Origin: Pelagophyceae sp. CCMP2097
Lineage: Eukaryota > Sar > Pelagophyceae
NCBI GenBank assembly: GCA_026770575.1
Contig: MU657197.1
Coordinates: 159,027-223,026 of the forward strand
DNA length: 64,000 nt
Direction of reading: 5' to 3'
Shown here: positions 51,660 through 63,490 of the stretch, piece after piece
Numbering within the stretch: the stretch's first letter is position 1
How the letters are laid out: each line of letters starts with the position of its first letter
Program-made: the position numbers and the translations under genes
Notes under the pieces: generated by a model
Database searches by the model: none
What the model saw: the letters and a program-made list of their open reading frames with translations, nothing else
What the model was told of the DNA's origin: nothing

Positions 51660-53156
51660 AATTTGAACTTGATTGAAAACGCAATAAAATCACCATAACG
51701 GCCCTTAAAAAAATGTTAACGGCATTGAAGGCTGATTTGATTTGGGCTGCGAGGTCGAACGTACCCGCGTACCCGCACCTTCCACCGCCGCCGACGCACC
51801 CACGTTCCCCGCCACGCCTTGTTTACCTTCTGAGTCGTTTTTTAAAAAAGGCCGTCAAATCCTCAGCAGTCCAAATCAAATCAGCCTCCAATGACGTTAA
51901 CATTTTTTTAGGTCCGTTCTGGTTTTCTCGTGAGATTTTATTGGGGTTTTATTGTTTTTCAATCAAGTCCAAGTTATCGACCAAAAGGGCAATGTATTTT
52001 AGCGATGTCCTATCAATCCTATTGACCGGAAAGTGAAGGGCGCCCCCCCATGTCATCGTCGAAAAACCTCCCTCTAGCTAGGCCTCCTACACTTTTCGGT
52101 CGATAGGTTTTTGGCAGGATGTTCGCCCAAAAAAAACGCAAAAAACGGCTGATCTAATTTGGACTGTCAGACGTGGGTTTCCCGGAACTTGGGGCGGCCG
52201 TCTCGCCGGGTTCTATTGCGGCTGTTGTTGTCACTCATAATAATAATTTATCTTACTATCAATTCGGCCAATGTTCCTGTCCGCTTATGGGCTCCGTTTT
52301 TTAGCGATCCGGAACTGCACCGCCCTCTTCGGGAGCGAAGCGACGGGGGGGTCCGGGGGGTCTCCCCCCGGCGCCACGACACGCGTCGCATAAGCCATCC
52401 CCCGGCGCCCGGAAGAGATTAGGGTCTGTACCGACCCGCCTGTAAGGGTCAAAGGTTGGTCTTCATATGTGTTTATATACCAAACATTTCAAACACTCTC
52501 ATCAAACTCTAACCTTCTCTAAGAACAAATAGCATAACACCCAACATCCGCACCGCCGAAAAAGCGTCGGTCTTATGTGTGGTAATAAGTATCTGCCCGA
52601 GTCAACCGCACATCCAGGATGACGTCGGTCAATGCAATCGGTCGTCTCTGATTGAAGGTAGGCAGGTTCGAGCCCCGGAGGCAGTACAAAAAAATATCAA
52701 TTACATCTAAATAATTTTAAGATTCAAGCTGATGCAGTGGCCAGACTCGGGTTCGAGCCGGGGAGTTATTTTTTTGTCCCGACTTTCGATATGTTGGAAA
52801 ATAGCGCCCCTCAGCGAAATTCATGGCCGCGGCCGCGCGTCATGCGCCGCCAAAACTACGTCGCCAAACTACATGCAAAGTCGTGAACGCCCTATGGTCC
52901 TCACTTCACTGGCCGCGCAACATCGTCATGCGCCGCGACGTCGCCAGCGTTTTTTTAAAAGCCCTTCACCCCTCGAAAAACTGGCCGCACTGCGCCCGTG
53001 CGTGATTAGGGTATGTACCCCCCTCCTCGGGATCGAAGCGACGGGGGGGCTAGGGGGGTCTCCCCCGGCGCCCGGAGGAGAATGGGGTCTGAACCGCCTC
53101 AAGCGGCGTAGCCGCAGCAGGCGGCGTAGCCGCAGTAGGCTGCGCAGCGTCGGAGC
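51660..53156. other. Gene-free stretch left of the gap
   Basis: 52318-52430 and 53020-53090 are diverged copies of a CGAAGCGACGGGGGGG..TCTCCCCCCGGCGCC block. Two tRNA B-box-like motifs (GGTTCGAGCCCC at 52669, GGGTTCGAGCC at 52749) lack matching stems. No coding sequence recognised. Confidence 0.45.
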
Positions 53157-53621
53157 NNNNNNNNNNNNNNNNNNNNNNNNNNNNNNNNNNNNNNNNNNNN
53201 NNNNNNNNNNNNNNNNNNNNNNNNNNNNNNNNNNNNNNNNNNNNNNNNNNNNNNNNNNNNNNNNNNNNNNNNNNNNNNNNNNNNNNNNNNNNNNNNNNNN
53301 NNNNNNNNNNNNNNNNNNNNNNNNNNNNNNNNNNNNNNNNNNNNNNNNNNNNNNNNNNNNNNNNNNNNNNNNNNNNNNNNNNNNNNNNNNNNNNNNNNNN
53401 NNNNNNNNNNNNNNNNNNNNNNNNNNNNNNNNNNNNNNNNNNNNNNNNNNNNNNNNNNNNNNNNNNNNNNNNNNNNNNNNNNNNNNNNNNNNNNNNNNNN
53501 NNNNNNNNNNNNNNNNNNNNNNNNNNNNNNNNNNNNNNNNNNNNNNNNNNNNNNNNNNNNNNNNNNNNNNNNNNNNNNNNNNNNNNNNNNNNNNNNNNNN
53601 NNNNNNNNNNNNNNNNNNNNN
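53157..53621. other. Assembly gap
   Basis: A run of 465 N. The left edge is a short tandem repeat built on GCGGCGTAGCCGCAG (53103-53150). The right edge enters a SINE-like repeat. Both are likely reasons for the assembly break. The gap length may be arbitrary. Confidence 0.99.
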
Positions 53622-54060
53622 CCTTCGGGTCCTTTGATTGAAGGATTACCAGGGGCAATTTTGTCTGTCCGTCCTTCTGTCTGTCCGTCCTTCTGTCTGT
53701 CCCCCCGGGTAAATCCGTGAGGTTCCACCTTTGGGAAGAAAAGGGCAGCAACTCGGCCGATTCAGCGATTGGTGGTTGATGCGATTGCTAAAATTGGGAG
53801 TGGAGGTCGAGCAGGAGCCTCATTGGAATCATCATAGAAGATGATTTTGGTCACAGGTTCGAATCTGGTCGGCCGCAAAAAAAAAAAAAGCTCAATAAGA
53901 AATAAAAAATAAAAAGTAAAGATAAGGAGGATTAGAAGGTTCAGCGATAAGTTTATTTATTTTAATTATTTACGTGGGCATTGCAATGGGATTTGTCTGT
54001 ATCCTTCGCTCGAAGTCGGGTCCTCCGTGTGCCTCCGGCGCGCTCTTGTAATAATAATTA
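53622..54060 (+). mobile_element. SINE-like element, tRNA-related
   Basis: Same element as at 4.87-5.35 kb, opposite strand. It has a GTCTGTCCGTCCTT microsatellite, then ACTCGGCCGATTCAGCGATT, then the B-box-like GGTTCGAATC, 13 A residues and an A-rich tail. Its 5' end lies in the gap. Confidence 0.65.
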
Positions 54061-54759
54061 GAAATTACAGGGCAGACAGACCGGGGCTCTGCCATTTGGC
54101 CCATGAGGACCTTCTCCTGGCCTAGTCGGATCAACCAACTCAGTACGAATACATAGAAGCTTCAAAGCACGATAGCTCGTCAGGACATGCCTAAAAAGGT
54201 GTGCGCGTTATAGGCAGATATGTTCGTCTCGGCCAGGGCTACAATCCTGGCCTAGACGCGTTCACCTTTCCGGCATGTCCTGGCGAGTTACGGTGCTCGA
54301 GGGTCACATTTGTAGCCGTATCTCACCAAGGAGACGCGCCCCTTGGAAATCTTTACTACCACCGCAACGCGATGCCAGTGGACCCGAACGAACGCACGAA
54401 CCATCGCCACTTCGCCATGGGCGAGGCGCATGCAGCAGGCTGGAAGTTAAGGTCATTTTTCGAAGAATCGCCAAGAACCAATTCCGGTCTCGAAACAGCC
54501 GTGGCGCGACGGTCTCAGGCCGTGCGGTGCTGGACGCGGCGGAGCTTGTCTGCGACATCGCGGTCCGCGAGCCGGTCGCGGAGCGTCTCGCAGATTGCCT
54601 GCAGGTTTATGCGGGCTTTATGCGAGTCGTTCCCGCAGAAATAAAGCCTCTTGACGCACGGTGCGCATGGCAAGGTCGGCGGTGCCTGCGCCGTATTTGG
54701 AGCGGTCCGCCGCGGCGAGGCCAGAGGGGAGGCCCACAAATTGGATGTCGAACCGCCTA

Positions 54760-57700
54760 TCAAATCCATCCCAAGGGCGCGCGAGGCGAAGCTCCAAGCC
54801 CTTCGGGGCAAAGGGACGCCGCATCGTACGACGCCGCGGATGTCGCGTCGTCTTCGACCGACGGCGCGCGCTGAGCGCGGCGTGCGGGCGGCCACTTTGT
54901 GTCCCAGTCCCCGCGGTGCCCGTCGCGTACCGCGCGAGGCGCGGTGGCGCGTTCCCGCAAGTCGATGTGCGCAGCGCCGCCGCGCCCGTCGTCGCGGTGC
55001 CGCGCCGCCGCGTTTTTGGGGCGCGGGCCGCTTGCCGGGGCATTTTGTCGCGCGCCACCGCGGTGCTCCTCGTGCGGGCCGCAGAGGCCGGCGGCCTCGA
55101 GCGCCAAAATTTCCCACCATGCGAGCTTCGGCGCAGAGAGAGGTTTGACCTTGCACATTCGAGAAGGCCCGAGGGCAAACCCTGCCTTCTTCGCCGCCGC
55201 GCGCCCGGCGGGTCTCGCGCCTGGGGCGCGCCGCGTGAAGTCGTGCTGCAAGTCGTCTTGTCGATCACCGCGCCGCGACGAGTCGCCGCGCTCCACGGAC
55301 CGCCGCCGCCAGACCGCGCCGACGTATCCCGCGCCGCGGCCTTCGCCGTCCACGTCGTCCATGGTGTCCACGTTGTCTTCGACCGGGTCGGCGACGTTGA
55401 CCTCGCGGTGCCGCTCGTCCACCCCTCTGCGCGCGCCGCGGCGCGGAGCCGCGCGCGCCGGCGGCGCGTCTCGCCGCCGGGAGTCTGCGGCAGGCCGTCG
55501 GCGCTCGCCGTCTTGGCGCTTGGGGCGCGGAGGCTCGCCGTCGTCTTGGCGTGCGCGGCGCGGCGGGCCATCGGCGCTCTGGCGCGAGTCGTCGTCGTCG
55601 TACGAGGCGCGCATCTGCCGGCGCGCGCCGCCGCCGTCGCATTCGTACGCGGCGCTGCCGTCGTCGTCGTGGTACGAGGCGCGCCGGCTCTCGGATCGAC
55701 CCGGCGAATTGCGGCGGTGGTCGGAGGCCATCGTCTCGACGCGCCTGAGCTTCGGGTAGCGGCCTCCGACGGCCTGCATGGCCAACTGGAGGGCGAGCTC
55801 TTCCACAAGCTTTGACGTCTCGAGCTGTGTCAGCTGCACGTCGCGGTGCCGCGCTTCGCGGATCAACTCGTTGGCGCGCGACAGCGCCTCGGCGGCGAGG
55901 CTGACGACGTCCTCTGCGCCCGTGTCCCTCGCCGGCGCAAGCCGCGGGCGCTCGACGAACCGCGCGACGCCCGAGGCGACGTCGCCGCCGGCCGAGATCC
56001 GTGGCACCGGCGCGCGGACGACGGCGGGCCTAGCCAAGCGCACTGTGACGGCGACGCGCACTCTGCAAAAAAGCCGAGCACTGCGCAAGCCCCGTCCATC
56101 AAAAGAGCCCTTTTCCGCGACGTCCCCGGCTCTCGGGGCGCGGGTGCATGCGGCGCGGTGGACGGCCGCGCCTCGAGCGTGCCCGCGGTCCTCTCGACGG
56201 GCGGGCCCAACGATGGGCCAGGCGGCGCGTGAGCGGGTGGCGCGTGAGCGCCGAAGACCTCCGCGACCGCGCGCGCCACGTCGTTCGGCGCCTCTTTCAA
56301 AGGCCTCATGCCGTCGTCGGGGGCCGCGTTTGACGCAAGTTCGTCGAGGCCACGGTCCTCAACCACGGAGCGGTGCGCGACTGCGGTGGCGGCGGTGACA
56401 CCGCCGCCCGCGTCGGCCAGCACGTCGGCTCGCGCGTCCGAGTGTACGTCGGCCCACGCCTCGGGCTGCCGCGCGTCGGATTTTCGCGCGCCGGCGCTGG
56501 CGGCCTGCTGCGCGGCGGTGCGCGCGTCTGCGGCGCGCGGTTCGTCGGCCGCGGGGGCCTCGTCGTCGTCGCTGCCGCCGTCGCCGTCGTCGCTCCCACC
56601 GACGTCGTCGTTCGAGGACTGCGGCGCCGTGGTCGGAAGTACGATTTGTTCCGTCGTGAGTTCCCATCCCGAGGCGTCGTCGTCGTCCCCGGAAGGCGCC
56701 TCGATACGACCATTGGCTGTGCCGGCCGCGACTTCGGCAGGTGCGGCCCTCGGGACCGGCGCGGTGTCGGCCTCGGACGGCGCGCCGCTCTGCGCCTCCC
56801 ACCACGTCGTAGACGCGCGGACGAAGTCTTCGCGGGACACGTTGCCGCCGAGCGACCCCCGCAGCTTCTCGCACTCGGCCTTCGACGGCGCCTCTTCGTG
56901 CGCGTCCAGAGCGCGCCACAGCTCCTCGCTCGACAGCCGCTCGGCAGCGCCCCGAGCATCGTCATCCCTTTGACGATCGTCGTCCCTTATATCGTTGTCT
57001 TCGTCCCAGCCTACATGTAGAGTTCAAGGCCCTCGCTCCGGGATTATCCGCGTCGTCCCGAGCCTTATCCTCTGTGGATTCTGTCGTGCCGGTGCCGAGT
57101 TCCCCGGTGCAATTTCAGGGCCGTTAGATGCAAATTCATCTTCAGAAATTTCGTTGAGACACGGACGCGGGTCGGGCACTGCCGCCCAGCGCGTCGAACG
57201 CGTCATGCGCGAGTGCGGACCGGTCCAGGCTCGAGGCCCACTCGCCGCGGAGCCAGTCCGTGCTCACGGCCGCCTGCGTCGCCTGGCCGGCGAGCGACGC
57301 GCGCCGCGCCTCGCTGACGCCGTCGACGGCGTAGAGGGCCTTGAGGAACGACGACCGCGGCACAAAGGCGCCTCCGCCCTCGGCCGTCGCCAGCGCCACG
57401 ACGCCCGCACGCGCCGCGCGCAGCTGCGCGCCCGCAGAGAGGCGGCGCTTCGCGCCCGGAGGCGGTGCGGAATCGTCTTCGTCGGACTCGGCTTCGAACC
57501 CGTCGTCGAAATCGTCGCCGTACGTCTCCTCCGAAGCGTGGTGCGCCGGCGGCGGCGGTGCGGGCTGGTGGTCGAGCGACTCGACCAAGTCATCAAATTC
57601 GTCGTCGTCAGAGCCTCCGTACAATTCGTCGCCTAGCGCGGCGCCGTTGCGGCAATACGCAAAAGGGCGCTCCGCCGCTTCGCATTTTGGCTATTCGAGA

Positions 57701-59105
57701 GAACAAGGCACTCGCCGTCGTCGTCGTCATCGCCGCGCGGCCGCTCCGACGCGGCGCGCGGCCGCTCCGACGCGGCGCGCTGCCGCTCCTGCGCCGCCAC
57801 CGCAGTCAGCTCGCGCCCACGGATGGCCGCCTACGATTCGAGTGCGGGCGCATTTTTAGAGTCCCCCCGAACGCTCGCCTCTGCAGGGAAACCCCACTCA
57901 CCCCCGCTTTCCTCATGGCTGCGTCGTGGTCCCGCGCTGCGTCATCGGCGGCGCGCTGCTTCGCGGCCGCCGCGGCTTCCGTCGCGTGCTGCTTCGCGGC
58001 CGCCGCATCGTCCGCGGCGCGCTGCTCGTCCGCGGCGCGCCGCGCGGCGGTGTCGGCCGCTTGCTGCTTTTCGGCCTTTTCTGCTTCGAGCTCTGCCCGC
58101 GTCAAAAAGTCGCGGTCCGGGTCGATTTCGGACGACGCGTCGTCGCGCACTTCGCCGTCGCTGCCGCCGTCGCCGCCTTCGCTCGACGCGGCGTCTGACG
58201 TAAACGACCTATACACGCGGGCACTCTCACGCAGGCGCGGCAGCCGAGTCGCAGAGGCCTTGTCCTCACCGGCGGCGCGCGCCTCCCTGCGTCGCCTGCG
58301 GCGACTTTTTCATCAGACTTCGGCCCGCCTTGACGCCGGACCGCGGCGACCGAGAGTTGTTCATCGAAGACGCGTGCGACTCGCTCAGCAGGTCGCCGAG
58401 GCCTGGCGGTGCGCATCGATGGCGCGGCGACACCGGAGGCAGCACGAGGCCGCCCGGAGGGCGGGTCCCCGGCTCCGTCGGCGCTTACTGCTCGTCGAGT
58501 CGAGCGCGAAGATCTCGCGGCCTCTTGAAAAGTCCGACGCCGCCGTGGCGCGCAGCGGCGAGTCGCTGCCGGCGGTCATCGCCAAGGAGCGGTCCGTGGT
58601 CGCGGTCGACTGCCTGCCAGTGGGTGCCAGCGATGAACGTCTGTCGAAATCGCTCAGACGGGTCCGGCGCGCCACAGCGGTAGAGCCGCCCCTCGCCCCA
58701 CGGCAGGCCGCGAGCGGCGTCTTCGGGCGGATCCTCGAGACTGACCTCGCGACGGAATCGCGGCGGCTCGCCTGCAGGATCTCGTCCATGGACCGCCTAT
58801 ACGGCGCCCTCTTGGTGACGCGTCGCAAAAGGCACGCGAGGGGCCCTGTTCTGTCCCCGCGGCGCCTGAGCGTCGACGTCGCGGCGCGCGGCACCTCACC
58901 CCTTCTTCGGCTCTTCGACCTTCTTCGGCGGCAGCGCGTCCTCGGAATCGTCAAAGTTGCCGTAGGGTGCGTCGGCGGAGTCGCCGAGGTCGTAGTCCAT
59001 GCCGTCTTCGCCATCGGAGGAGGCGGCCGTCGGCGACGCGCGCGCGTGCGCCGGCCGAGGGTAGCGGTATGCCTCGTCCACTCGCGCCTTGCCGCTTTGG
59101 CGCAT
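54760..59105 (-). CDS. Acidic, Ala-rich probable coiled-coil protein, unknown function
   Basis: I do not recognise this gene. Six inferred exons (59105-58900, 58796-58746, 58208-57898, 57632-57180, 57010-56122, 56029-54760) join in phase without a stop and give 1,059 residues. The boundaries follow the same AG|G acceptor rule as the dynein. Residues 1-85 are acidic, with DDSEDALPPKK. About 86-189 are a long Ala/Glu/Lys/Gln helix, likely coiled coil. About 190-340 begin with runs of Asp and Glu, then a helical part with FLKALYAVDG. About 340-390 have SSEELWRALDAHEE and VSREDFVRA, which resemble a degenerate EF-hand pair without calcium ligands. About 640-720 are helical (ELIREARHRDVQLTQLE). 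The rest is Arg/Asp-rich and probably disordered. The last exon could be longer or split: other frames at 54515-54760 also look protein-like. An extra exon at 58.3-58.7 kb is possible. Confidence 0.62.
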
Positions 59106-59109
59106 CCCT

Positions 59110-59880
59110 GCGCCAGGACAGGGCCTCGCAGAGGCCGAGAGCCTATCACTATCTAAGCTCTGATGGCTTTACAGGGCATATCGCCGAAAATAATCGCCTA
59201 AAAAATGTCGTTTAAATCGAATTCTGCAAGTAATTCTGCCACGGTCCGAATTTTTTAACTCACGTGAGGCGTGGGGGTTCGACACGTACCCTAACCCTCC
59301 GCACTCCGCTGCTCTAAAAACGCCTTCTAAGCTGAGATAAAAATGTTAGTTTGACCCCCTACCAAATGTTCAAAAGGACGTTTATCGCTGAAAAAGCAAC
59401 TTTACACAAATCGCGCTATGTGTTGCGTTTCGGACTCGCCGCTTGAGCGCACGTCGAATGCGCTAGGTGGCGCTTCAAATCTTCAAACGGTCAATTTTTG
59501 AGGTTTTTAAAATTACATCGTTTTTCAAAATTTAATGGTATCTAAACGAGTCGAAAATAACATAATCGTAATCGCCGCGCCGGCGCGCTTCCGAAACGCT
59601 CACTTTTTTGTAAGCAAAAAAAGATCCAAATCCATGTATGATGACCATAGGAATTCCTAATCGCTGTAAAAGGTTAAATACGTAATTCGCAACGTGCTAA
59701 AGTATTTCGGACTCACCGCGCCGGCGCGGTTCCGAAATGCTTAATTTTATCAAGAAACAGAAAAGATCCAAATCCATGTATGATGACCATAATCGCTGTA
59801 AAAGGTAGAATACGTCACGGTTATTCGCAACGTGATGAAGTGATACGGACTCGCCGTGCCGGCGCGGTTCCGAAAGATAC
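59110..59880. repeat. Family A single-arm copy followed by a ~115-bp tandem pair
   Basis: 59110-59660 is the counterpart of 230-860. It is followed by two imperfect tandem units (about 59650-59880) sharing TCGCTGTAAAAGGT, AATTCGCAACGTGAT and CCGGCGCGGTTCCGAAA. The same unit appears, more diverged, at 1945-2190. Confidence 0.65.
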
Positions 59881-59977
59881 GCTCCTGGCACGGCCGTCGC
59901 TTGCTTCAGATCCACTCTGGGCATAGACAGTGCCCAGGCGCCCTAGTAGGGGGTACAATTGTAAGCAGGCTGAAGTA

Positions 59978-61083
59978 TTATGCCGGCCGATAGACTTTTT
60001 TTAGTAAACACACACTGGCGAAAACGCCGAAAAAGTTCGAAAAAATACTTGAACACACACGAACTACTGGCGCTGTGGGCGCGCGCGGAACACTTGGGTT
60101 CACCTTTAGAGTCTGGCCACGCCGTCTTATAGGCTCGATGCCCTCGCATGGCGATTTTTGGGGCACAAGCACCGCTGCGCGTGCGTTTTTATGGGTAATT
60201 TTTGCACCTTGCTAGTTTCGAGTCCCATCCTGCGTGCATGCATGCCCAAGCTCCCAATTTTGCATGAGCGTACGCGCAAGGTGATGCCCGCGGCATCCAT
60301 GCTCCTAACTTTCTTCGAAATCGAAAGTATGCACTCAGTGGTGGCCATATTGCGTCTTTAAGCGCGCTTTTATCTGAGGGCCGCCATCGGACGCGCACGT
60401 CGAAAATCCTGGGGTTTAGAGTGCAGTGGGCCGCTTGGGGTCATCAACGAGCACCCTGCCAAGTGCGAGTTGACGGGATCGTGAATTGACGACATGCGAC
60501 CCCATCTGGCAGGCTCACGCTCCCGTCATCAAATTGGTGTTGACCCAGTGGTCGCTAGCAGCGTGCTGACGCCCCCAATTTTGCCTCACGTTGTAGTACA
60601 TGTACCTCTATACCTCCGGGTACAAAAGTTCCGCCGACGACGCCATCCTCATCGAGCCAGAGCCGCCTGCTGGGGTCTCCACGTGTCGTCTCCAAATTAT
60701 TTTGCCACCTTCGTCAACATGAAGACCCTCTGGTGCACGATAGCTTGATCCTAGGCCCGCATGGGGGTCCCAGAGGACCCCCAAGCACTCTGGAGGCCGC
60801 GCACGTGGTTCTACGTAGGGGCATATTAATCGCCATTGACCTTGCGCAATTGACCTCAGTTCCCAAGTATCAATGTAATAGCGGCCGCAGGGGCTCTATG
60901 GTCGAAATTGTTTCTTGGGTCCGTCGACACTGGACACACAGAGGGGGTCTCAACTCTAAAGCCGACGTAGAACCCAGTAGAAGGCGCCTTTCTCACGCAT
61001 GAGTAGTGTATGTTCATAGGAAAGTAGATGACCAAGCAAATTTTAGAGTGTGTTTACTAAAAAGAGTCTATCGGCCGGCATAA
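59978..61083. mobile_element. 1.1-kb element with ~37-bp TIRs and GTA target duplication
   Basis: The left end begins TTATGCCGGCCGATAGACTT and the right end is its near-perfect inverse (GAGTCTATCGGCCGGCATAA). The inverted match extends through AGTAAACACAC. GTA directly flanks both ends (59975-59977 and 61084-61086). The interior is AT-richer than its surroundings and has short protein-like frames (YKSSADDAILIEPEPPAG near 60.63 kb) but no recognisable transposase. Probably a non-autonomous or decayed DNA transposon. Confidence 0.75.
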
Positions 61084-61213
61084 GTATGGGTGGCACTGAA
61101 ATTTAAAAAGTAATTACAGTATTTCAATGACGCTGCAATTTACGGTAATTACAGGGAGGCCATAATCTGCTTTACCGTGGGCCTGTAATTTTCCCCAGAA
61201 TTACCCTCGCTAT

Positions 61214-61405
61214 TTGGTAAATCCACGGGAAAACGCGATGGCAGGCTTGGTCAGGCCGAGGGACCACCTGGTATTGTGGGTGAACGCGAAGGACCGTGAG
61301 CACGAGGTGCCGGCCTACATGGCGCACCTGCCCAAGACGCCGTATCGCGGCCAGGCGTTCATCGGCTGGGCGGTAAACGGTGCGCTTGGTCGGGCATATA
61401 GTTAA
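61214..61405 (+). CDS. Short unidentified ORF
   Basis: A 63-codon frame with protein-like composition (DHLVLWVNAKDREHEVPAYM and TPYRGQAFIGWAVNGALG). It lies in an AT-richer stretch between a TIR element and a run of ACGGTAATTT repeats. I recognise no family. It may be a fragment of a larger or dead gene, or chance. Confidence 0.25.
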   Translation: MVNPRENAMAGLVRPRDHLVLWVNAKDREHEVPAYMAHLPKTPYRGQAFIGWAVNGALGRAYS

Positions 61406-61434
61406 GCGCCGTAACTTTCAACTTTTTATCTTAC

Positions 61435-63000
61435 CGTAAATTACCGGTAATTTACGGTAATTTACGAAACGATGATTTGACGTTACGCTCCGGTTAAAAC
61501 GACCTTATTAAATCCCCCCCTTATTGGGCTCTCTGCAGTTCCTTATTGCGGTCTCAGAGGCTCAAAATGTCTTATTGCGGTCTCACCGAGGCTCAAAATG
61601 TACGAATTCGCTTCAACTTTTGTTGAACCGCTTCCTCGGCATCGGGAGGCTGCGCAACGCCAGAGGCCGCGCAACGTGGGAGCCCGCGCAACGGGAGCTA
61701 GGCGATTTCAAAATTCTTACGTTCTAAATTCAGCGAAAATTTGCTTTGAATGAGCGTCTTTTGGCCCATATGTGTAAAAAATGGCTGAGCAGCATCGTAC
61801 ACTGTTGTTCTAGTATACCACGGTGGCCAGCGCGACACGCGGAGCGCATAATGGCCTCCAAAGTTGTTGATTTCAAGATTTCGGTAAGTTACGGAAAGTT
61901 ACGGTAATTTACGGTCAGTTACGGAACGTTGTTGAAACTTACCGTAATATATAAACTATAGTCGGGCATCAGGCTCACAAGATGTCGCCGAAATTCGTGT
62001 CTCTGAAACTGCCTCGTCTTCGAGCTTGCCAGCCAGGTTCTCAGCCCCGGGAGGGGCCTCCCTACGCGCCTAGACCCATCGCAGCCCGAATCAGCGCGTT
62101 TGGAAATATGAGTTTCCAATTACTCTGCAATTCTGTGTGTTAGGTAATTACCCAGTAATTACTGTAATTACCAGACCCCCAAATCCTTTACATCGCAATT
62201 GCCCACCTATAGGCTGAAAGTAGACCCGCTTTTGGAGCGCAGCGAGTCGATAATCGCTCAAATATCTCTGGTTCGCGCCTGTGAGCCCTCCTACCGGACT
62301 TGGGTCCAGTTAACGGATCAAAGTCCGCTTTTCCTCTCAAACCTCGGACCGAGAGGCGTCGCCCCGCCGCGCACCGACGTCCCCTGGGGTCAGGAGTGTC
62401 GCGACGGACGCGCCAAGACGCCCACGCCCCGGAATAACAAGCCTACTTTCCCCTGGAGGCGCACGGGCTGTGGCCGATGTGCCCGAAAATGGTCTCGCCT
62501 GAAGTGCTGCCCAGCCACGATGCGGTCAGACTGATCCGATAAGAAGCCGGTTCCACGGCCGGGAGGTGCCACGCGTGCGCGCGCAGCCGCCAGACCTCGC
62601 CTGGCGGCTCGGGGAAGGCCGTCGGGCCTAGGCTCGGCAGCCCCCACTTAAGTACTTTGTGCGTTCGTTTTGGCAAAAGTTGGCTCGCTGCGCTCGATAA
62701 CTGCGCCTCAGGAGGTTTATAACAAATCGTAGGTACTGCATGCATGCCCCAATGTCAAACTTTCATTTTTTTAAAGGAGATTCCGTTGAACTTTGGGCGC
62801 GAGGATCTCAGCGCGGACCCCGTCCGCGGAGTTAAAAATGACGGAGCTTGAAAGCTTGCGTCGAGGCGCGTCGATCTTACCAAGCAGATCCTCCGAAAGC
62901 CTTAATCGCATCAAATTTTGCCAAAAGCGGGTCTACTGAAGGCGCCTATAGGCTTAGGAACTCAACGGTCTCAACTGGGCCTATAAACTGCACGAATCCA
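61435..63000. other. Gene-free stretch with ACGGTAATTT repeats
   Basis: TTACCGTAAATTACCGGTAA and relatives cluster at 61125-61160, 61430-61470, 61880-61945 and 62130-62175. 61545-61605 holds a direct repeat of GTCTCAGAGGCTCAAAATGT type. No gene recognised. Confidence 0.5.
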
Positions 63001-63060
63001 GGCGGATTGCGCCTGTAGTGTACTTATTTATGCAGGAGCTCCCCTGGGCCCGACGGGGGT

Positions 63061-63490
63061 GTGGTAGCGCGCCAGGGCCCCTCGATTGGTGGCCTAGGGC
63101 CCAGCAATGCCGGGGAGAACGACGGGAAGAAGCCGCCGTACCTGCTCGACGGGCTGGACGCTGCTTACACGCCGCTGGTTTTGAACGACGTCGACGCGGA
63201 GCTCTACGTCGCGAGATGCAGCTGGCCCCCGGGGGACCGTGCCCGTGCTGCTCGGCGACGGCACCGGTCCCGTGCTGGTCGCACGAGTGCGGGTGCAAGA
63301 TCTGCTACGTCTGCTACCGCATCGTGTCAACGTCAAAGCAGGCGCTGTGCGAGCCGCTGCTTTGCCCCGCGTGCGTGACCGTGATCACAGGCGTCGACCT
63401 CGAGCGAGACGGCGGCGGAGGCGGCGGCGTCAAGCGGATGTTTGAATCCTGTCGAAGGCCTCCACCCGTAGGCCGGCGGCCGGAGGGTTA
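63061..63490 (+). pseudogene. RING-finger-like protein fragment, split between two frames
   Basis: Two overlapping frames each look like protein. Frame one (from about 63097) reads through DGKKPPYLLDGLDAAYTPL and NDVDAELYVARC. The other frame, taking over near 63218, reads GGPCPCCSATAPVPCWSHEC, then CKICYVCYR and LCPACVTV. The second part has the Cys/His spacing of a RING-type zinc finger (C-x-C-C, then H-x-C, C-x2-C, and C-x2-C). These domains are usually E3 ubiquitin ligases. No plausible intron separates the frames, so this is either a frameshifted pseudogene, a sequence error, or an exon spliced from further away. The Gly-rich end runs into a tandem repeat at 63458. Confidence 0.5.

Noticed and set aside
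52660..52770. Two tRNA-like B-box motifs
   Set aside because: No paired acceptor or T-stem. They may be remnants of tRNA-derived repeats.
57465..59156. A 563-codon plus-strand frame
   Set aside because: It is Arg/Ala-rich and antisense to the acidic minus-strand gene. Asp/Glu codons read backwards give long open frames.
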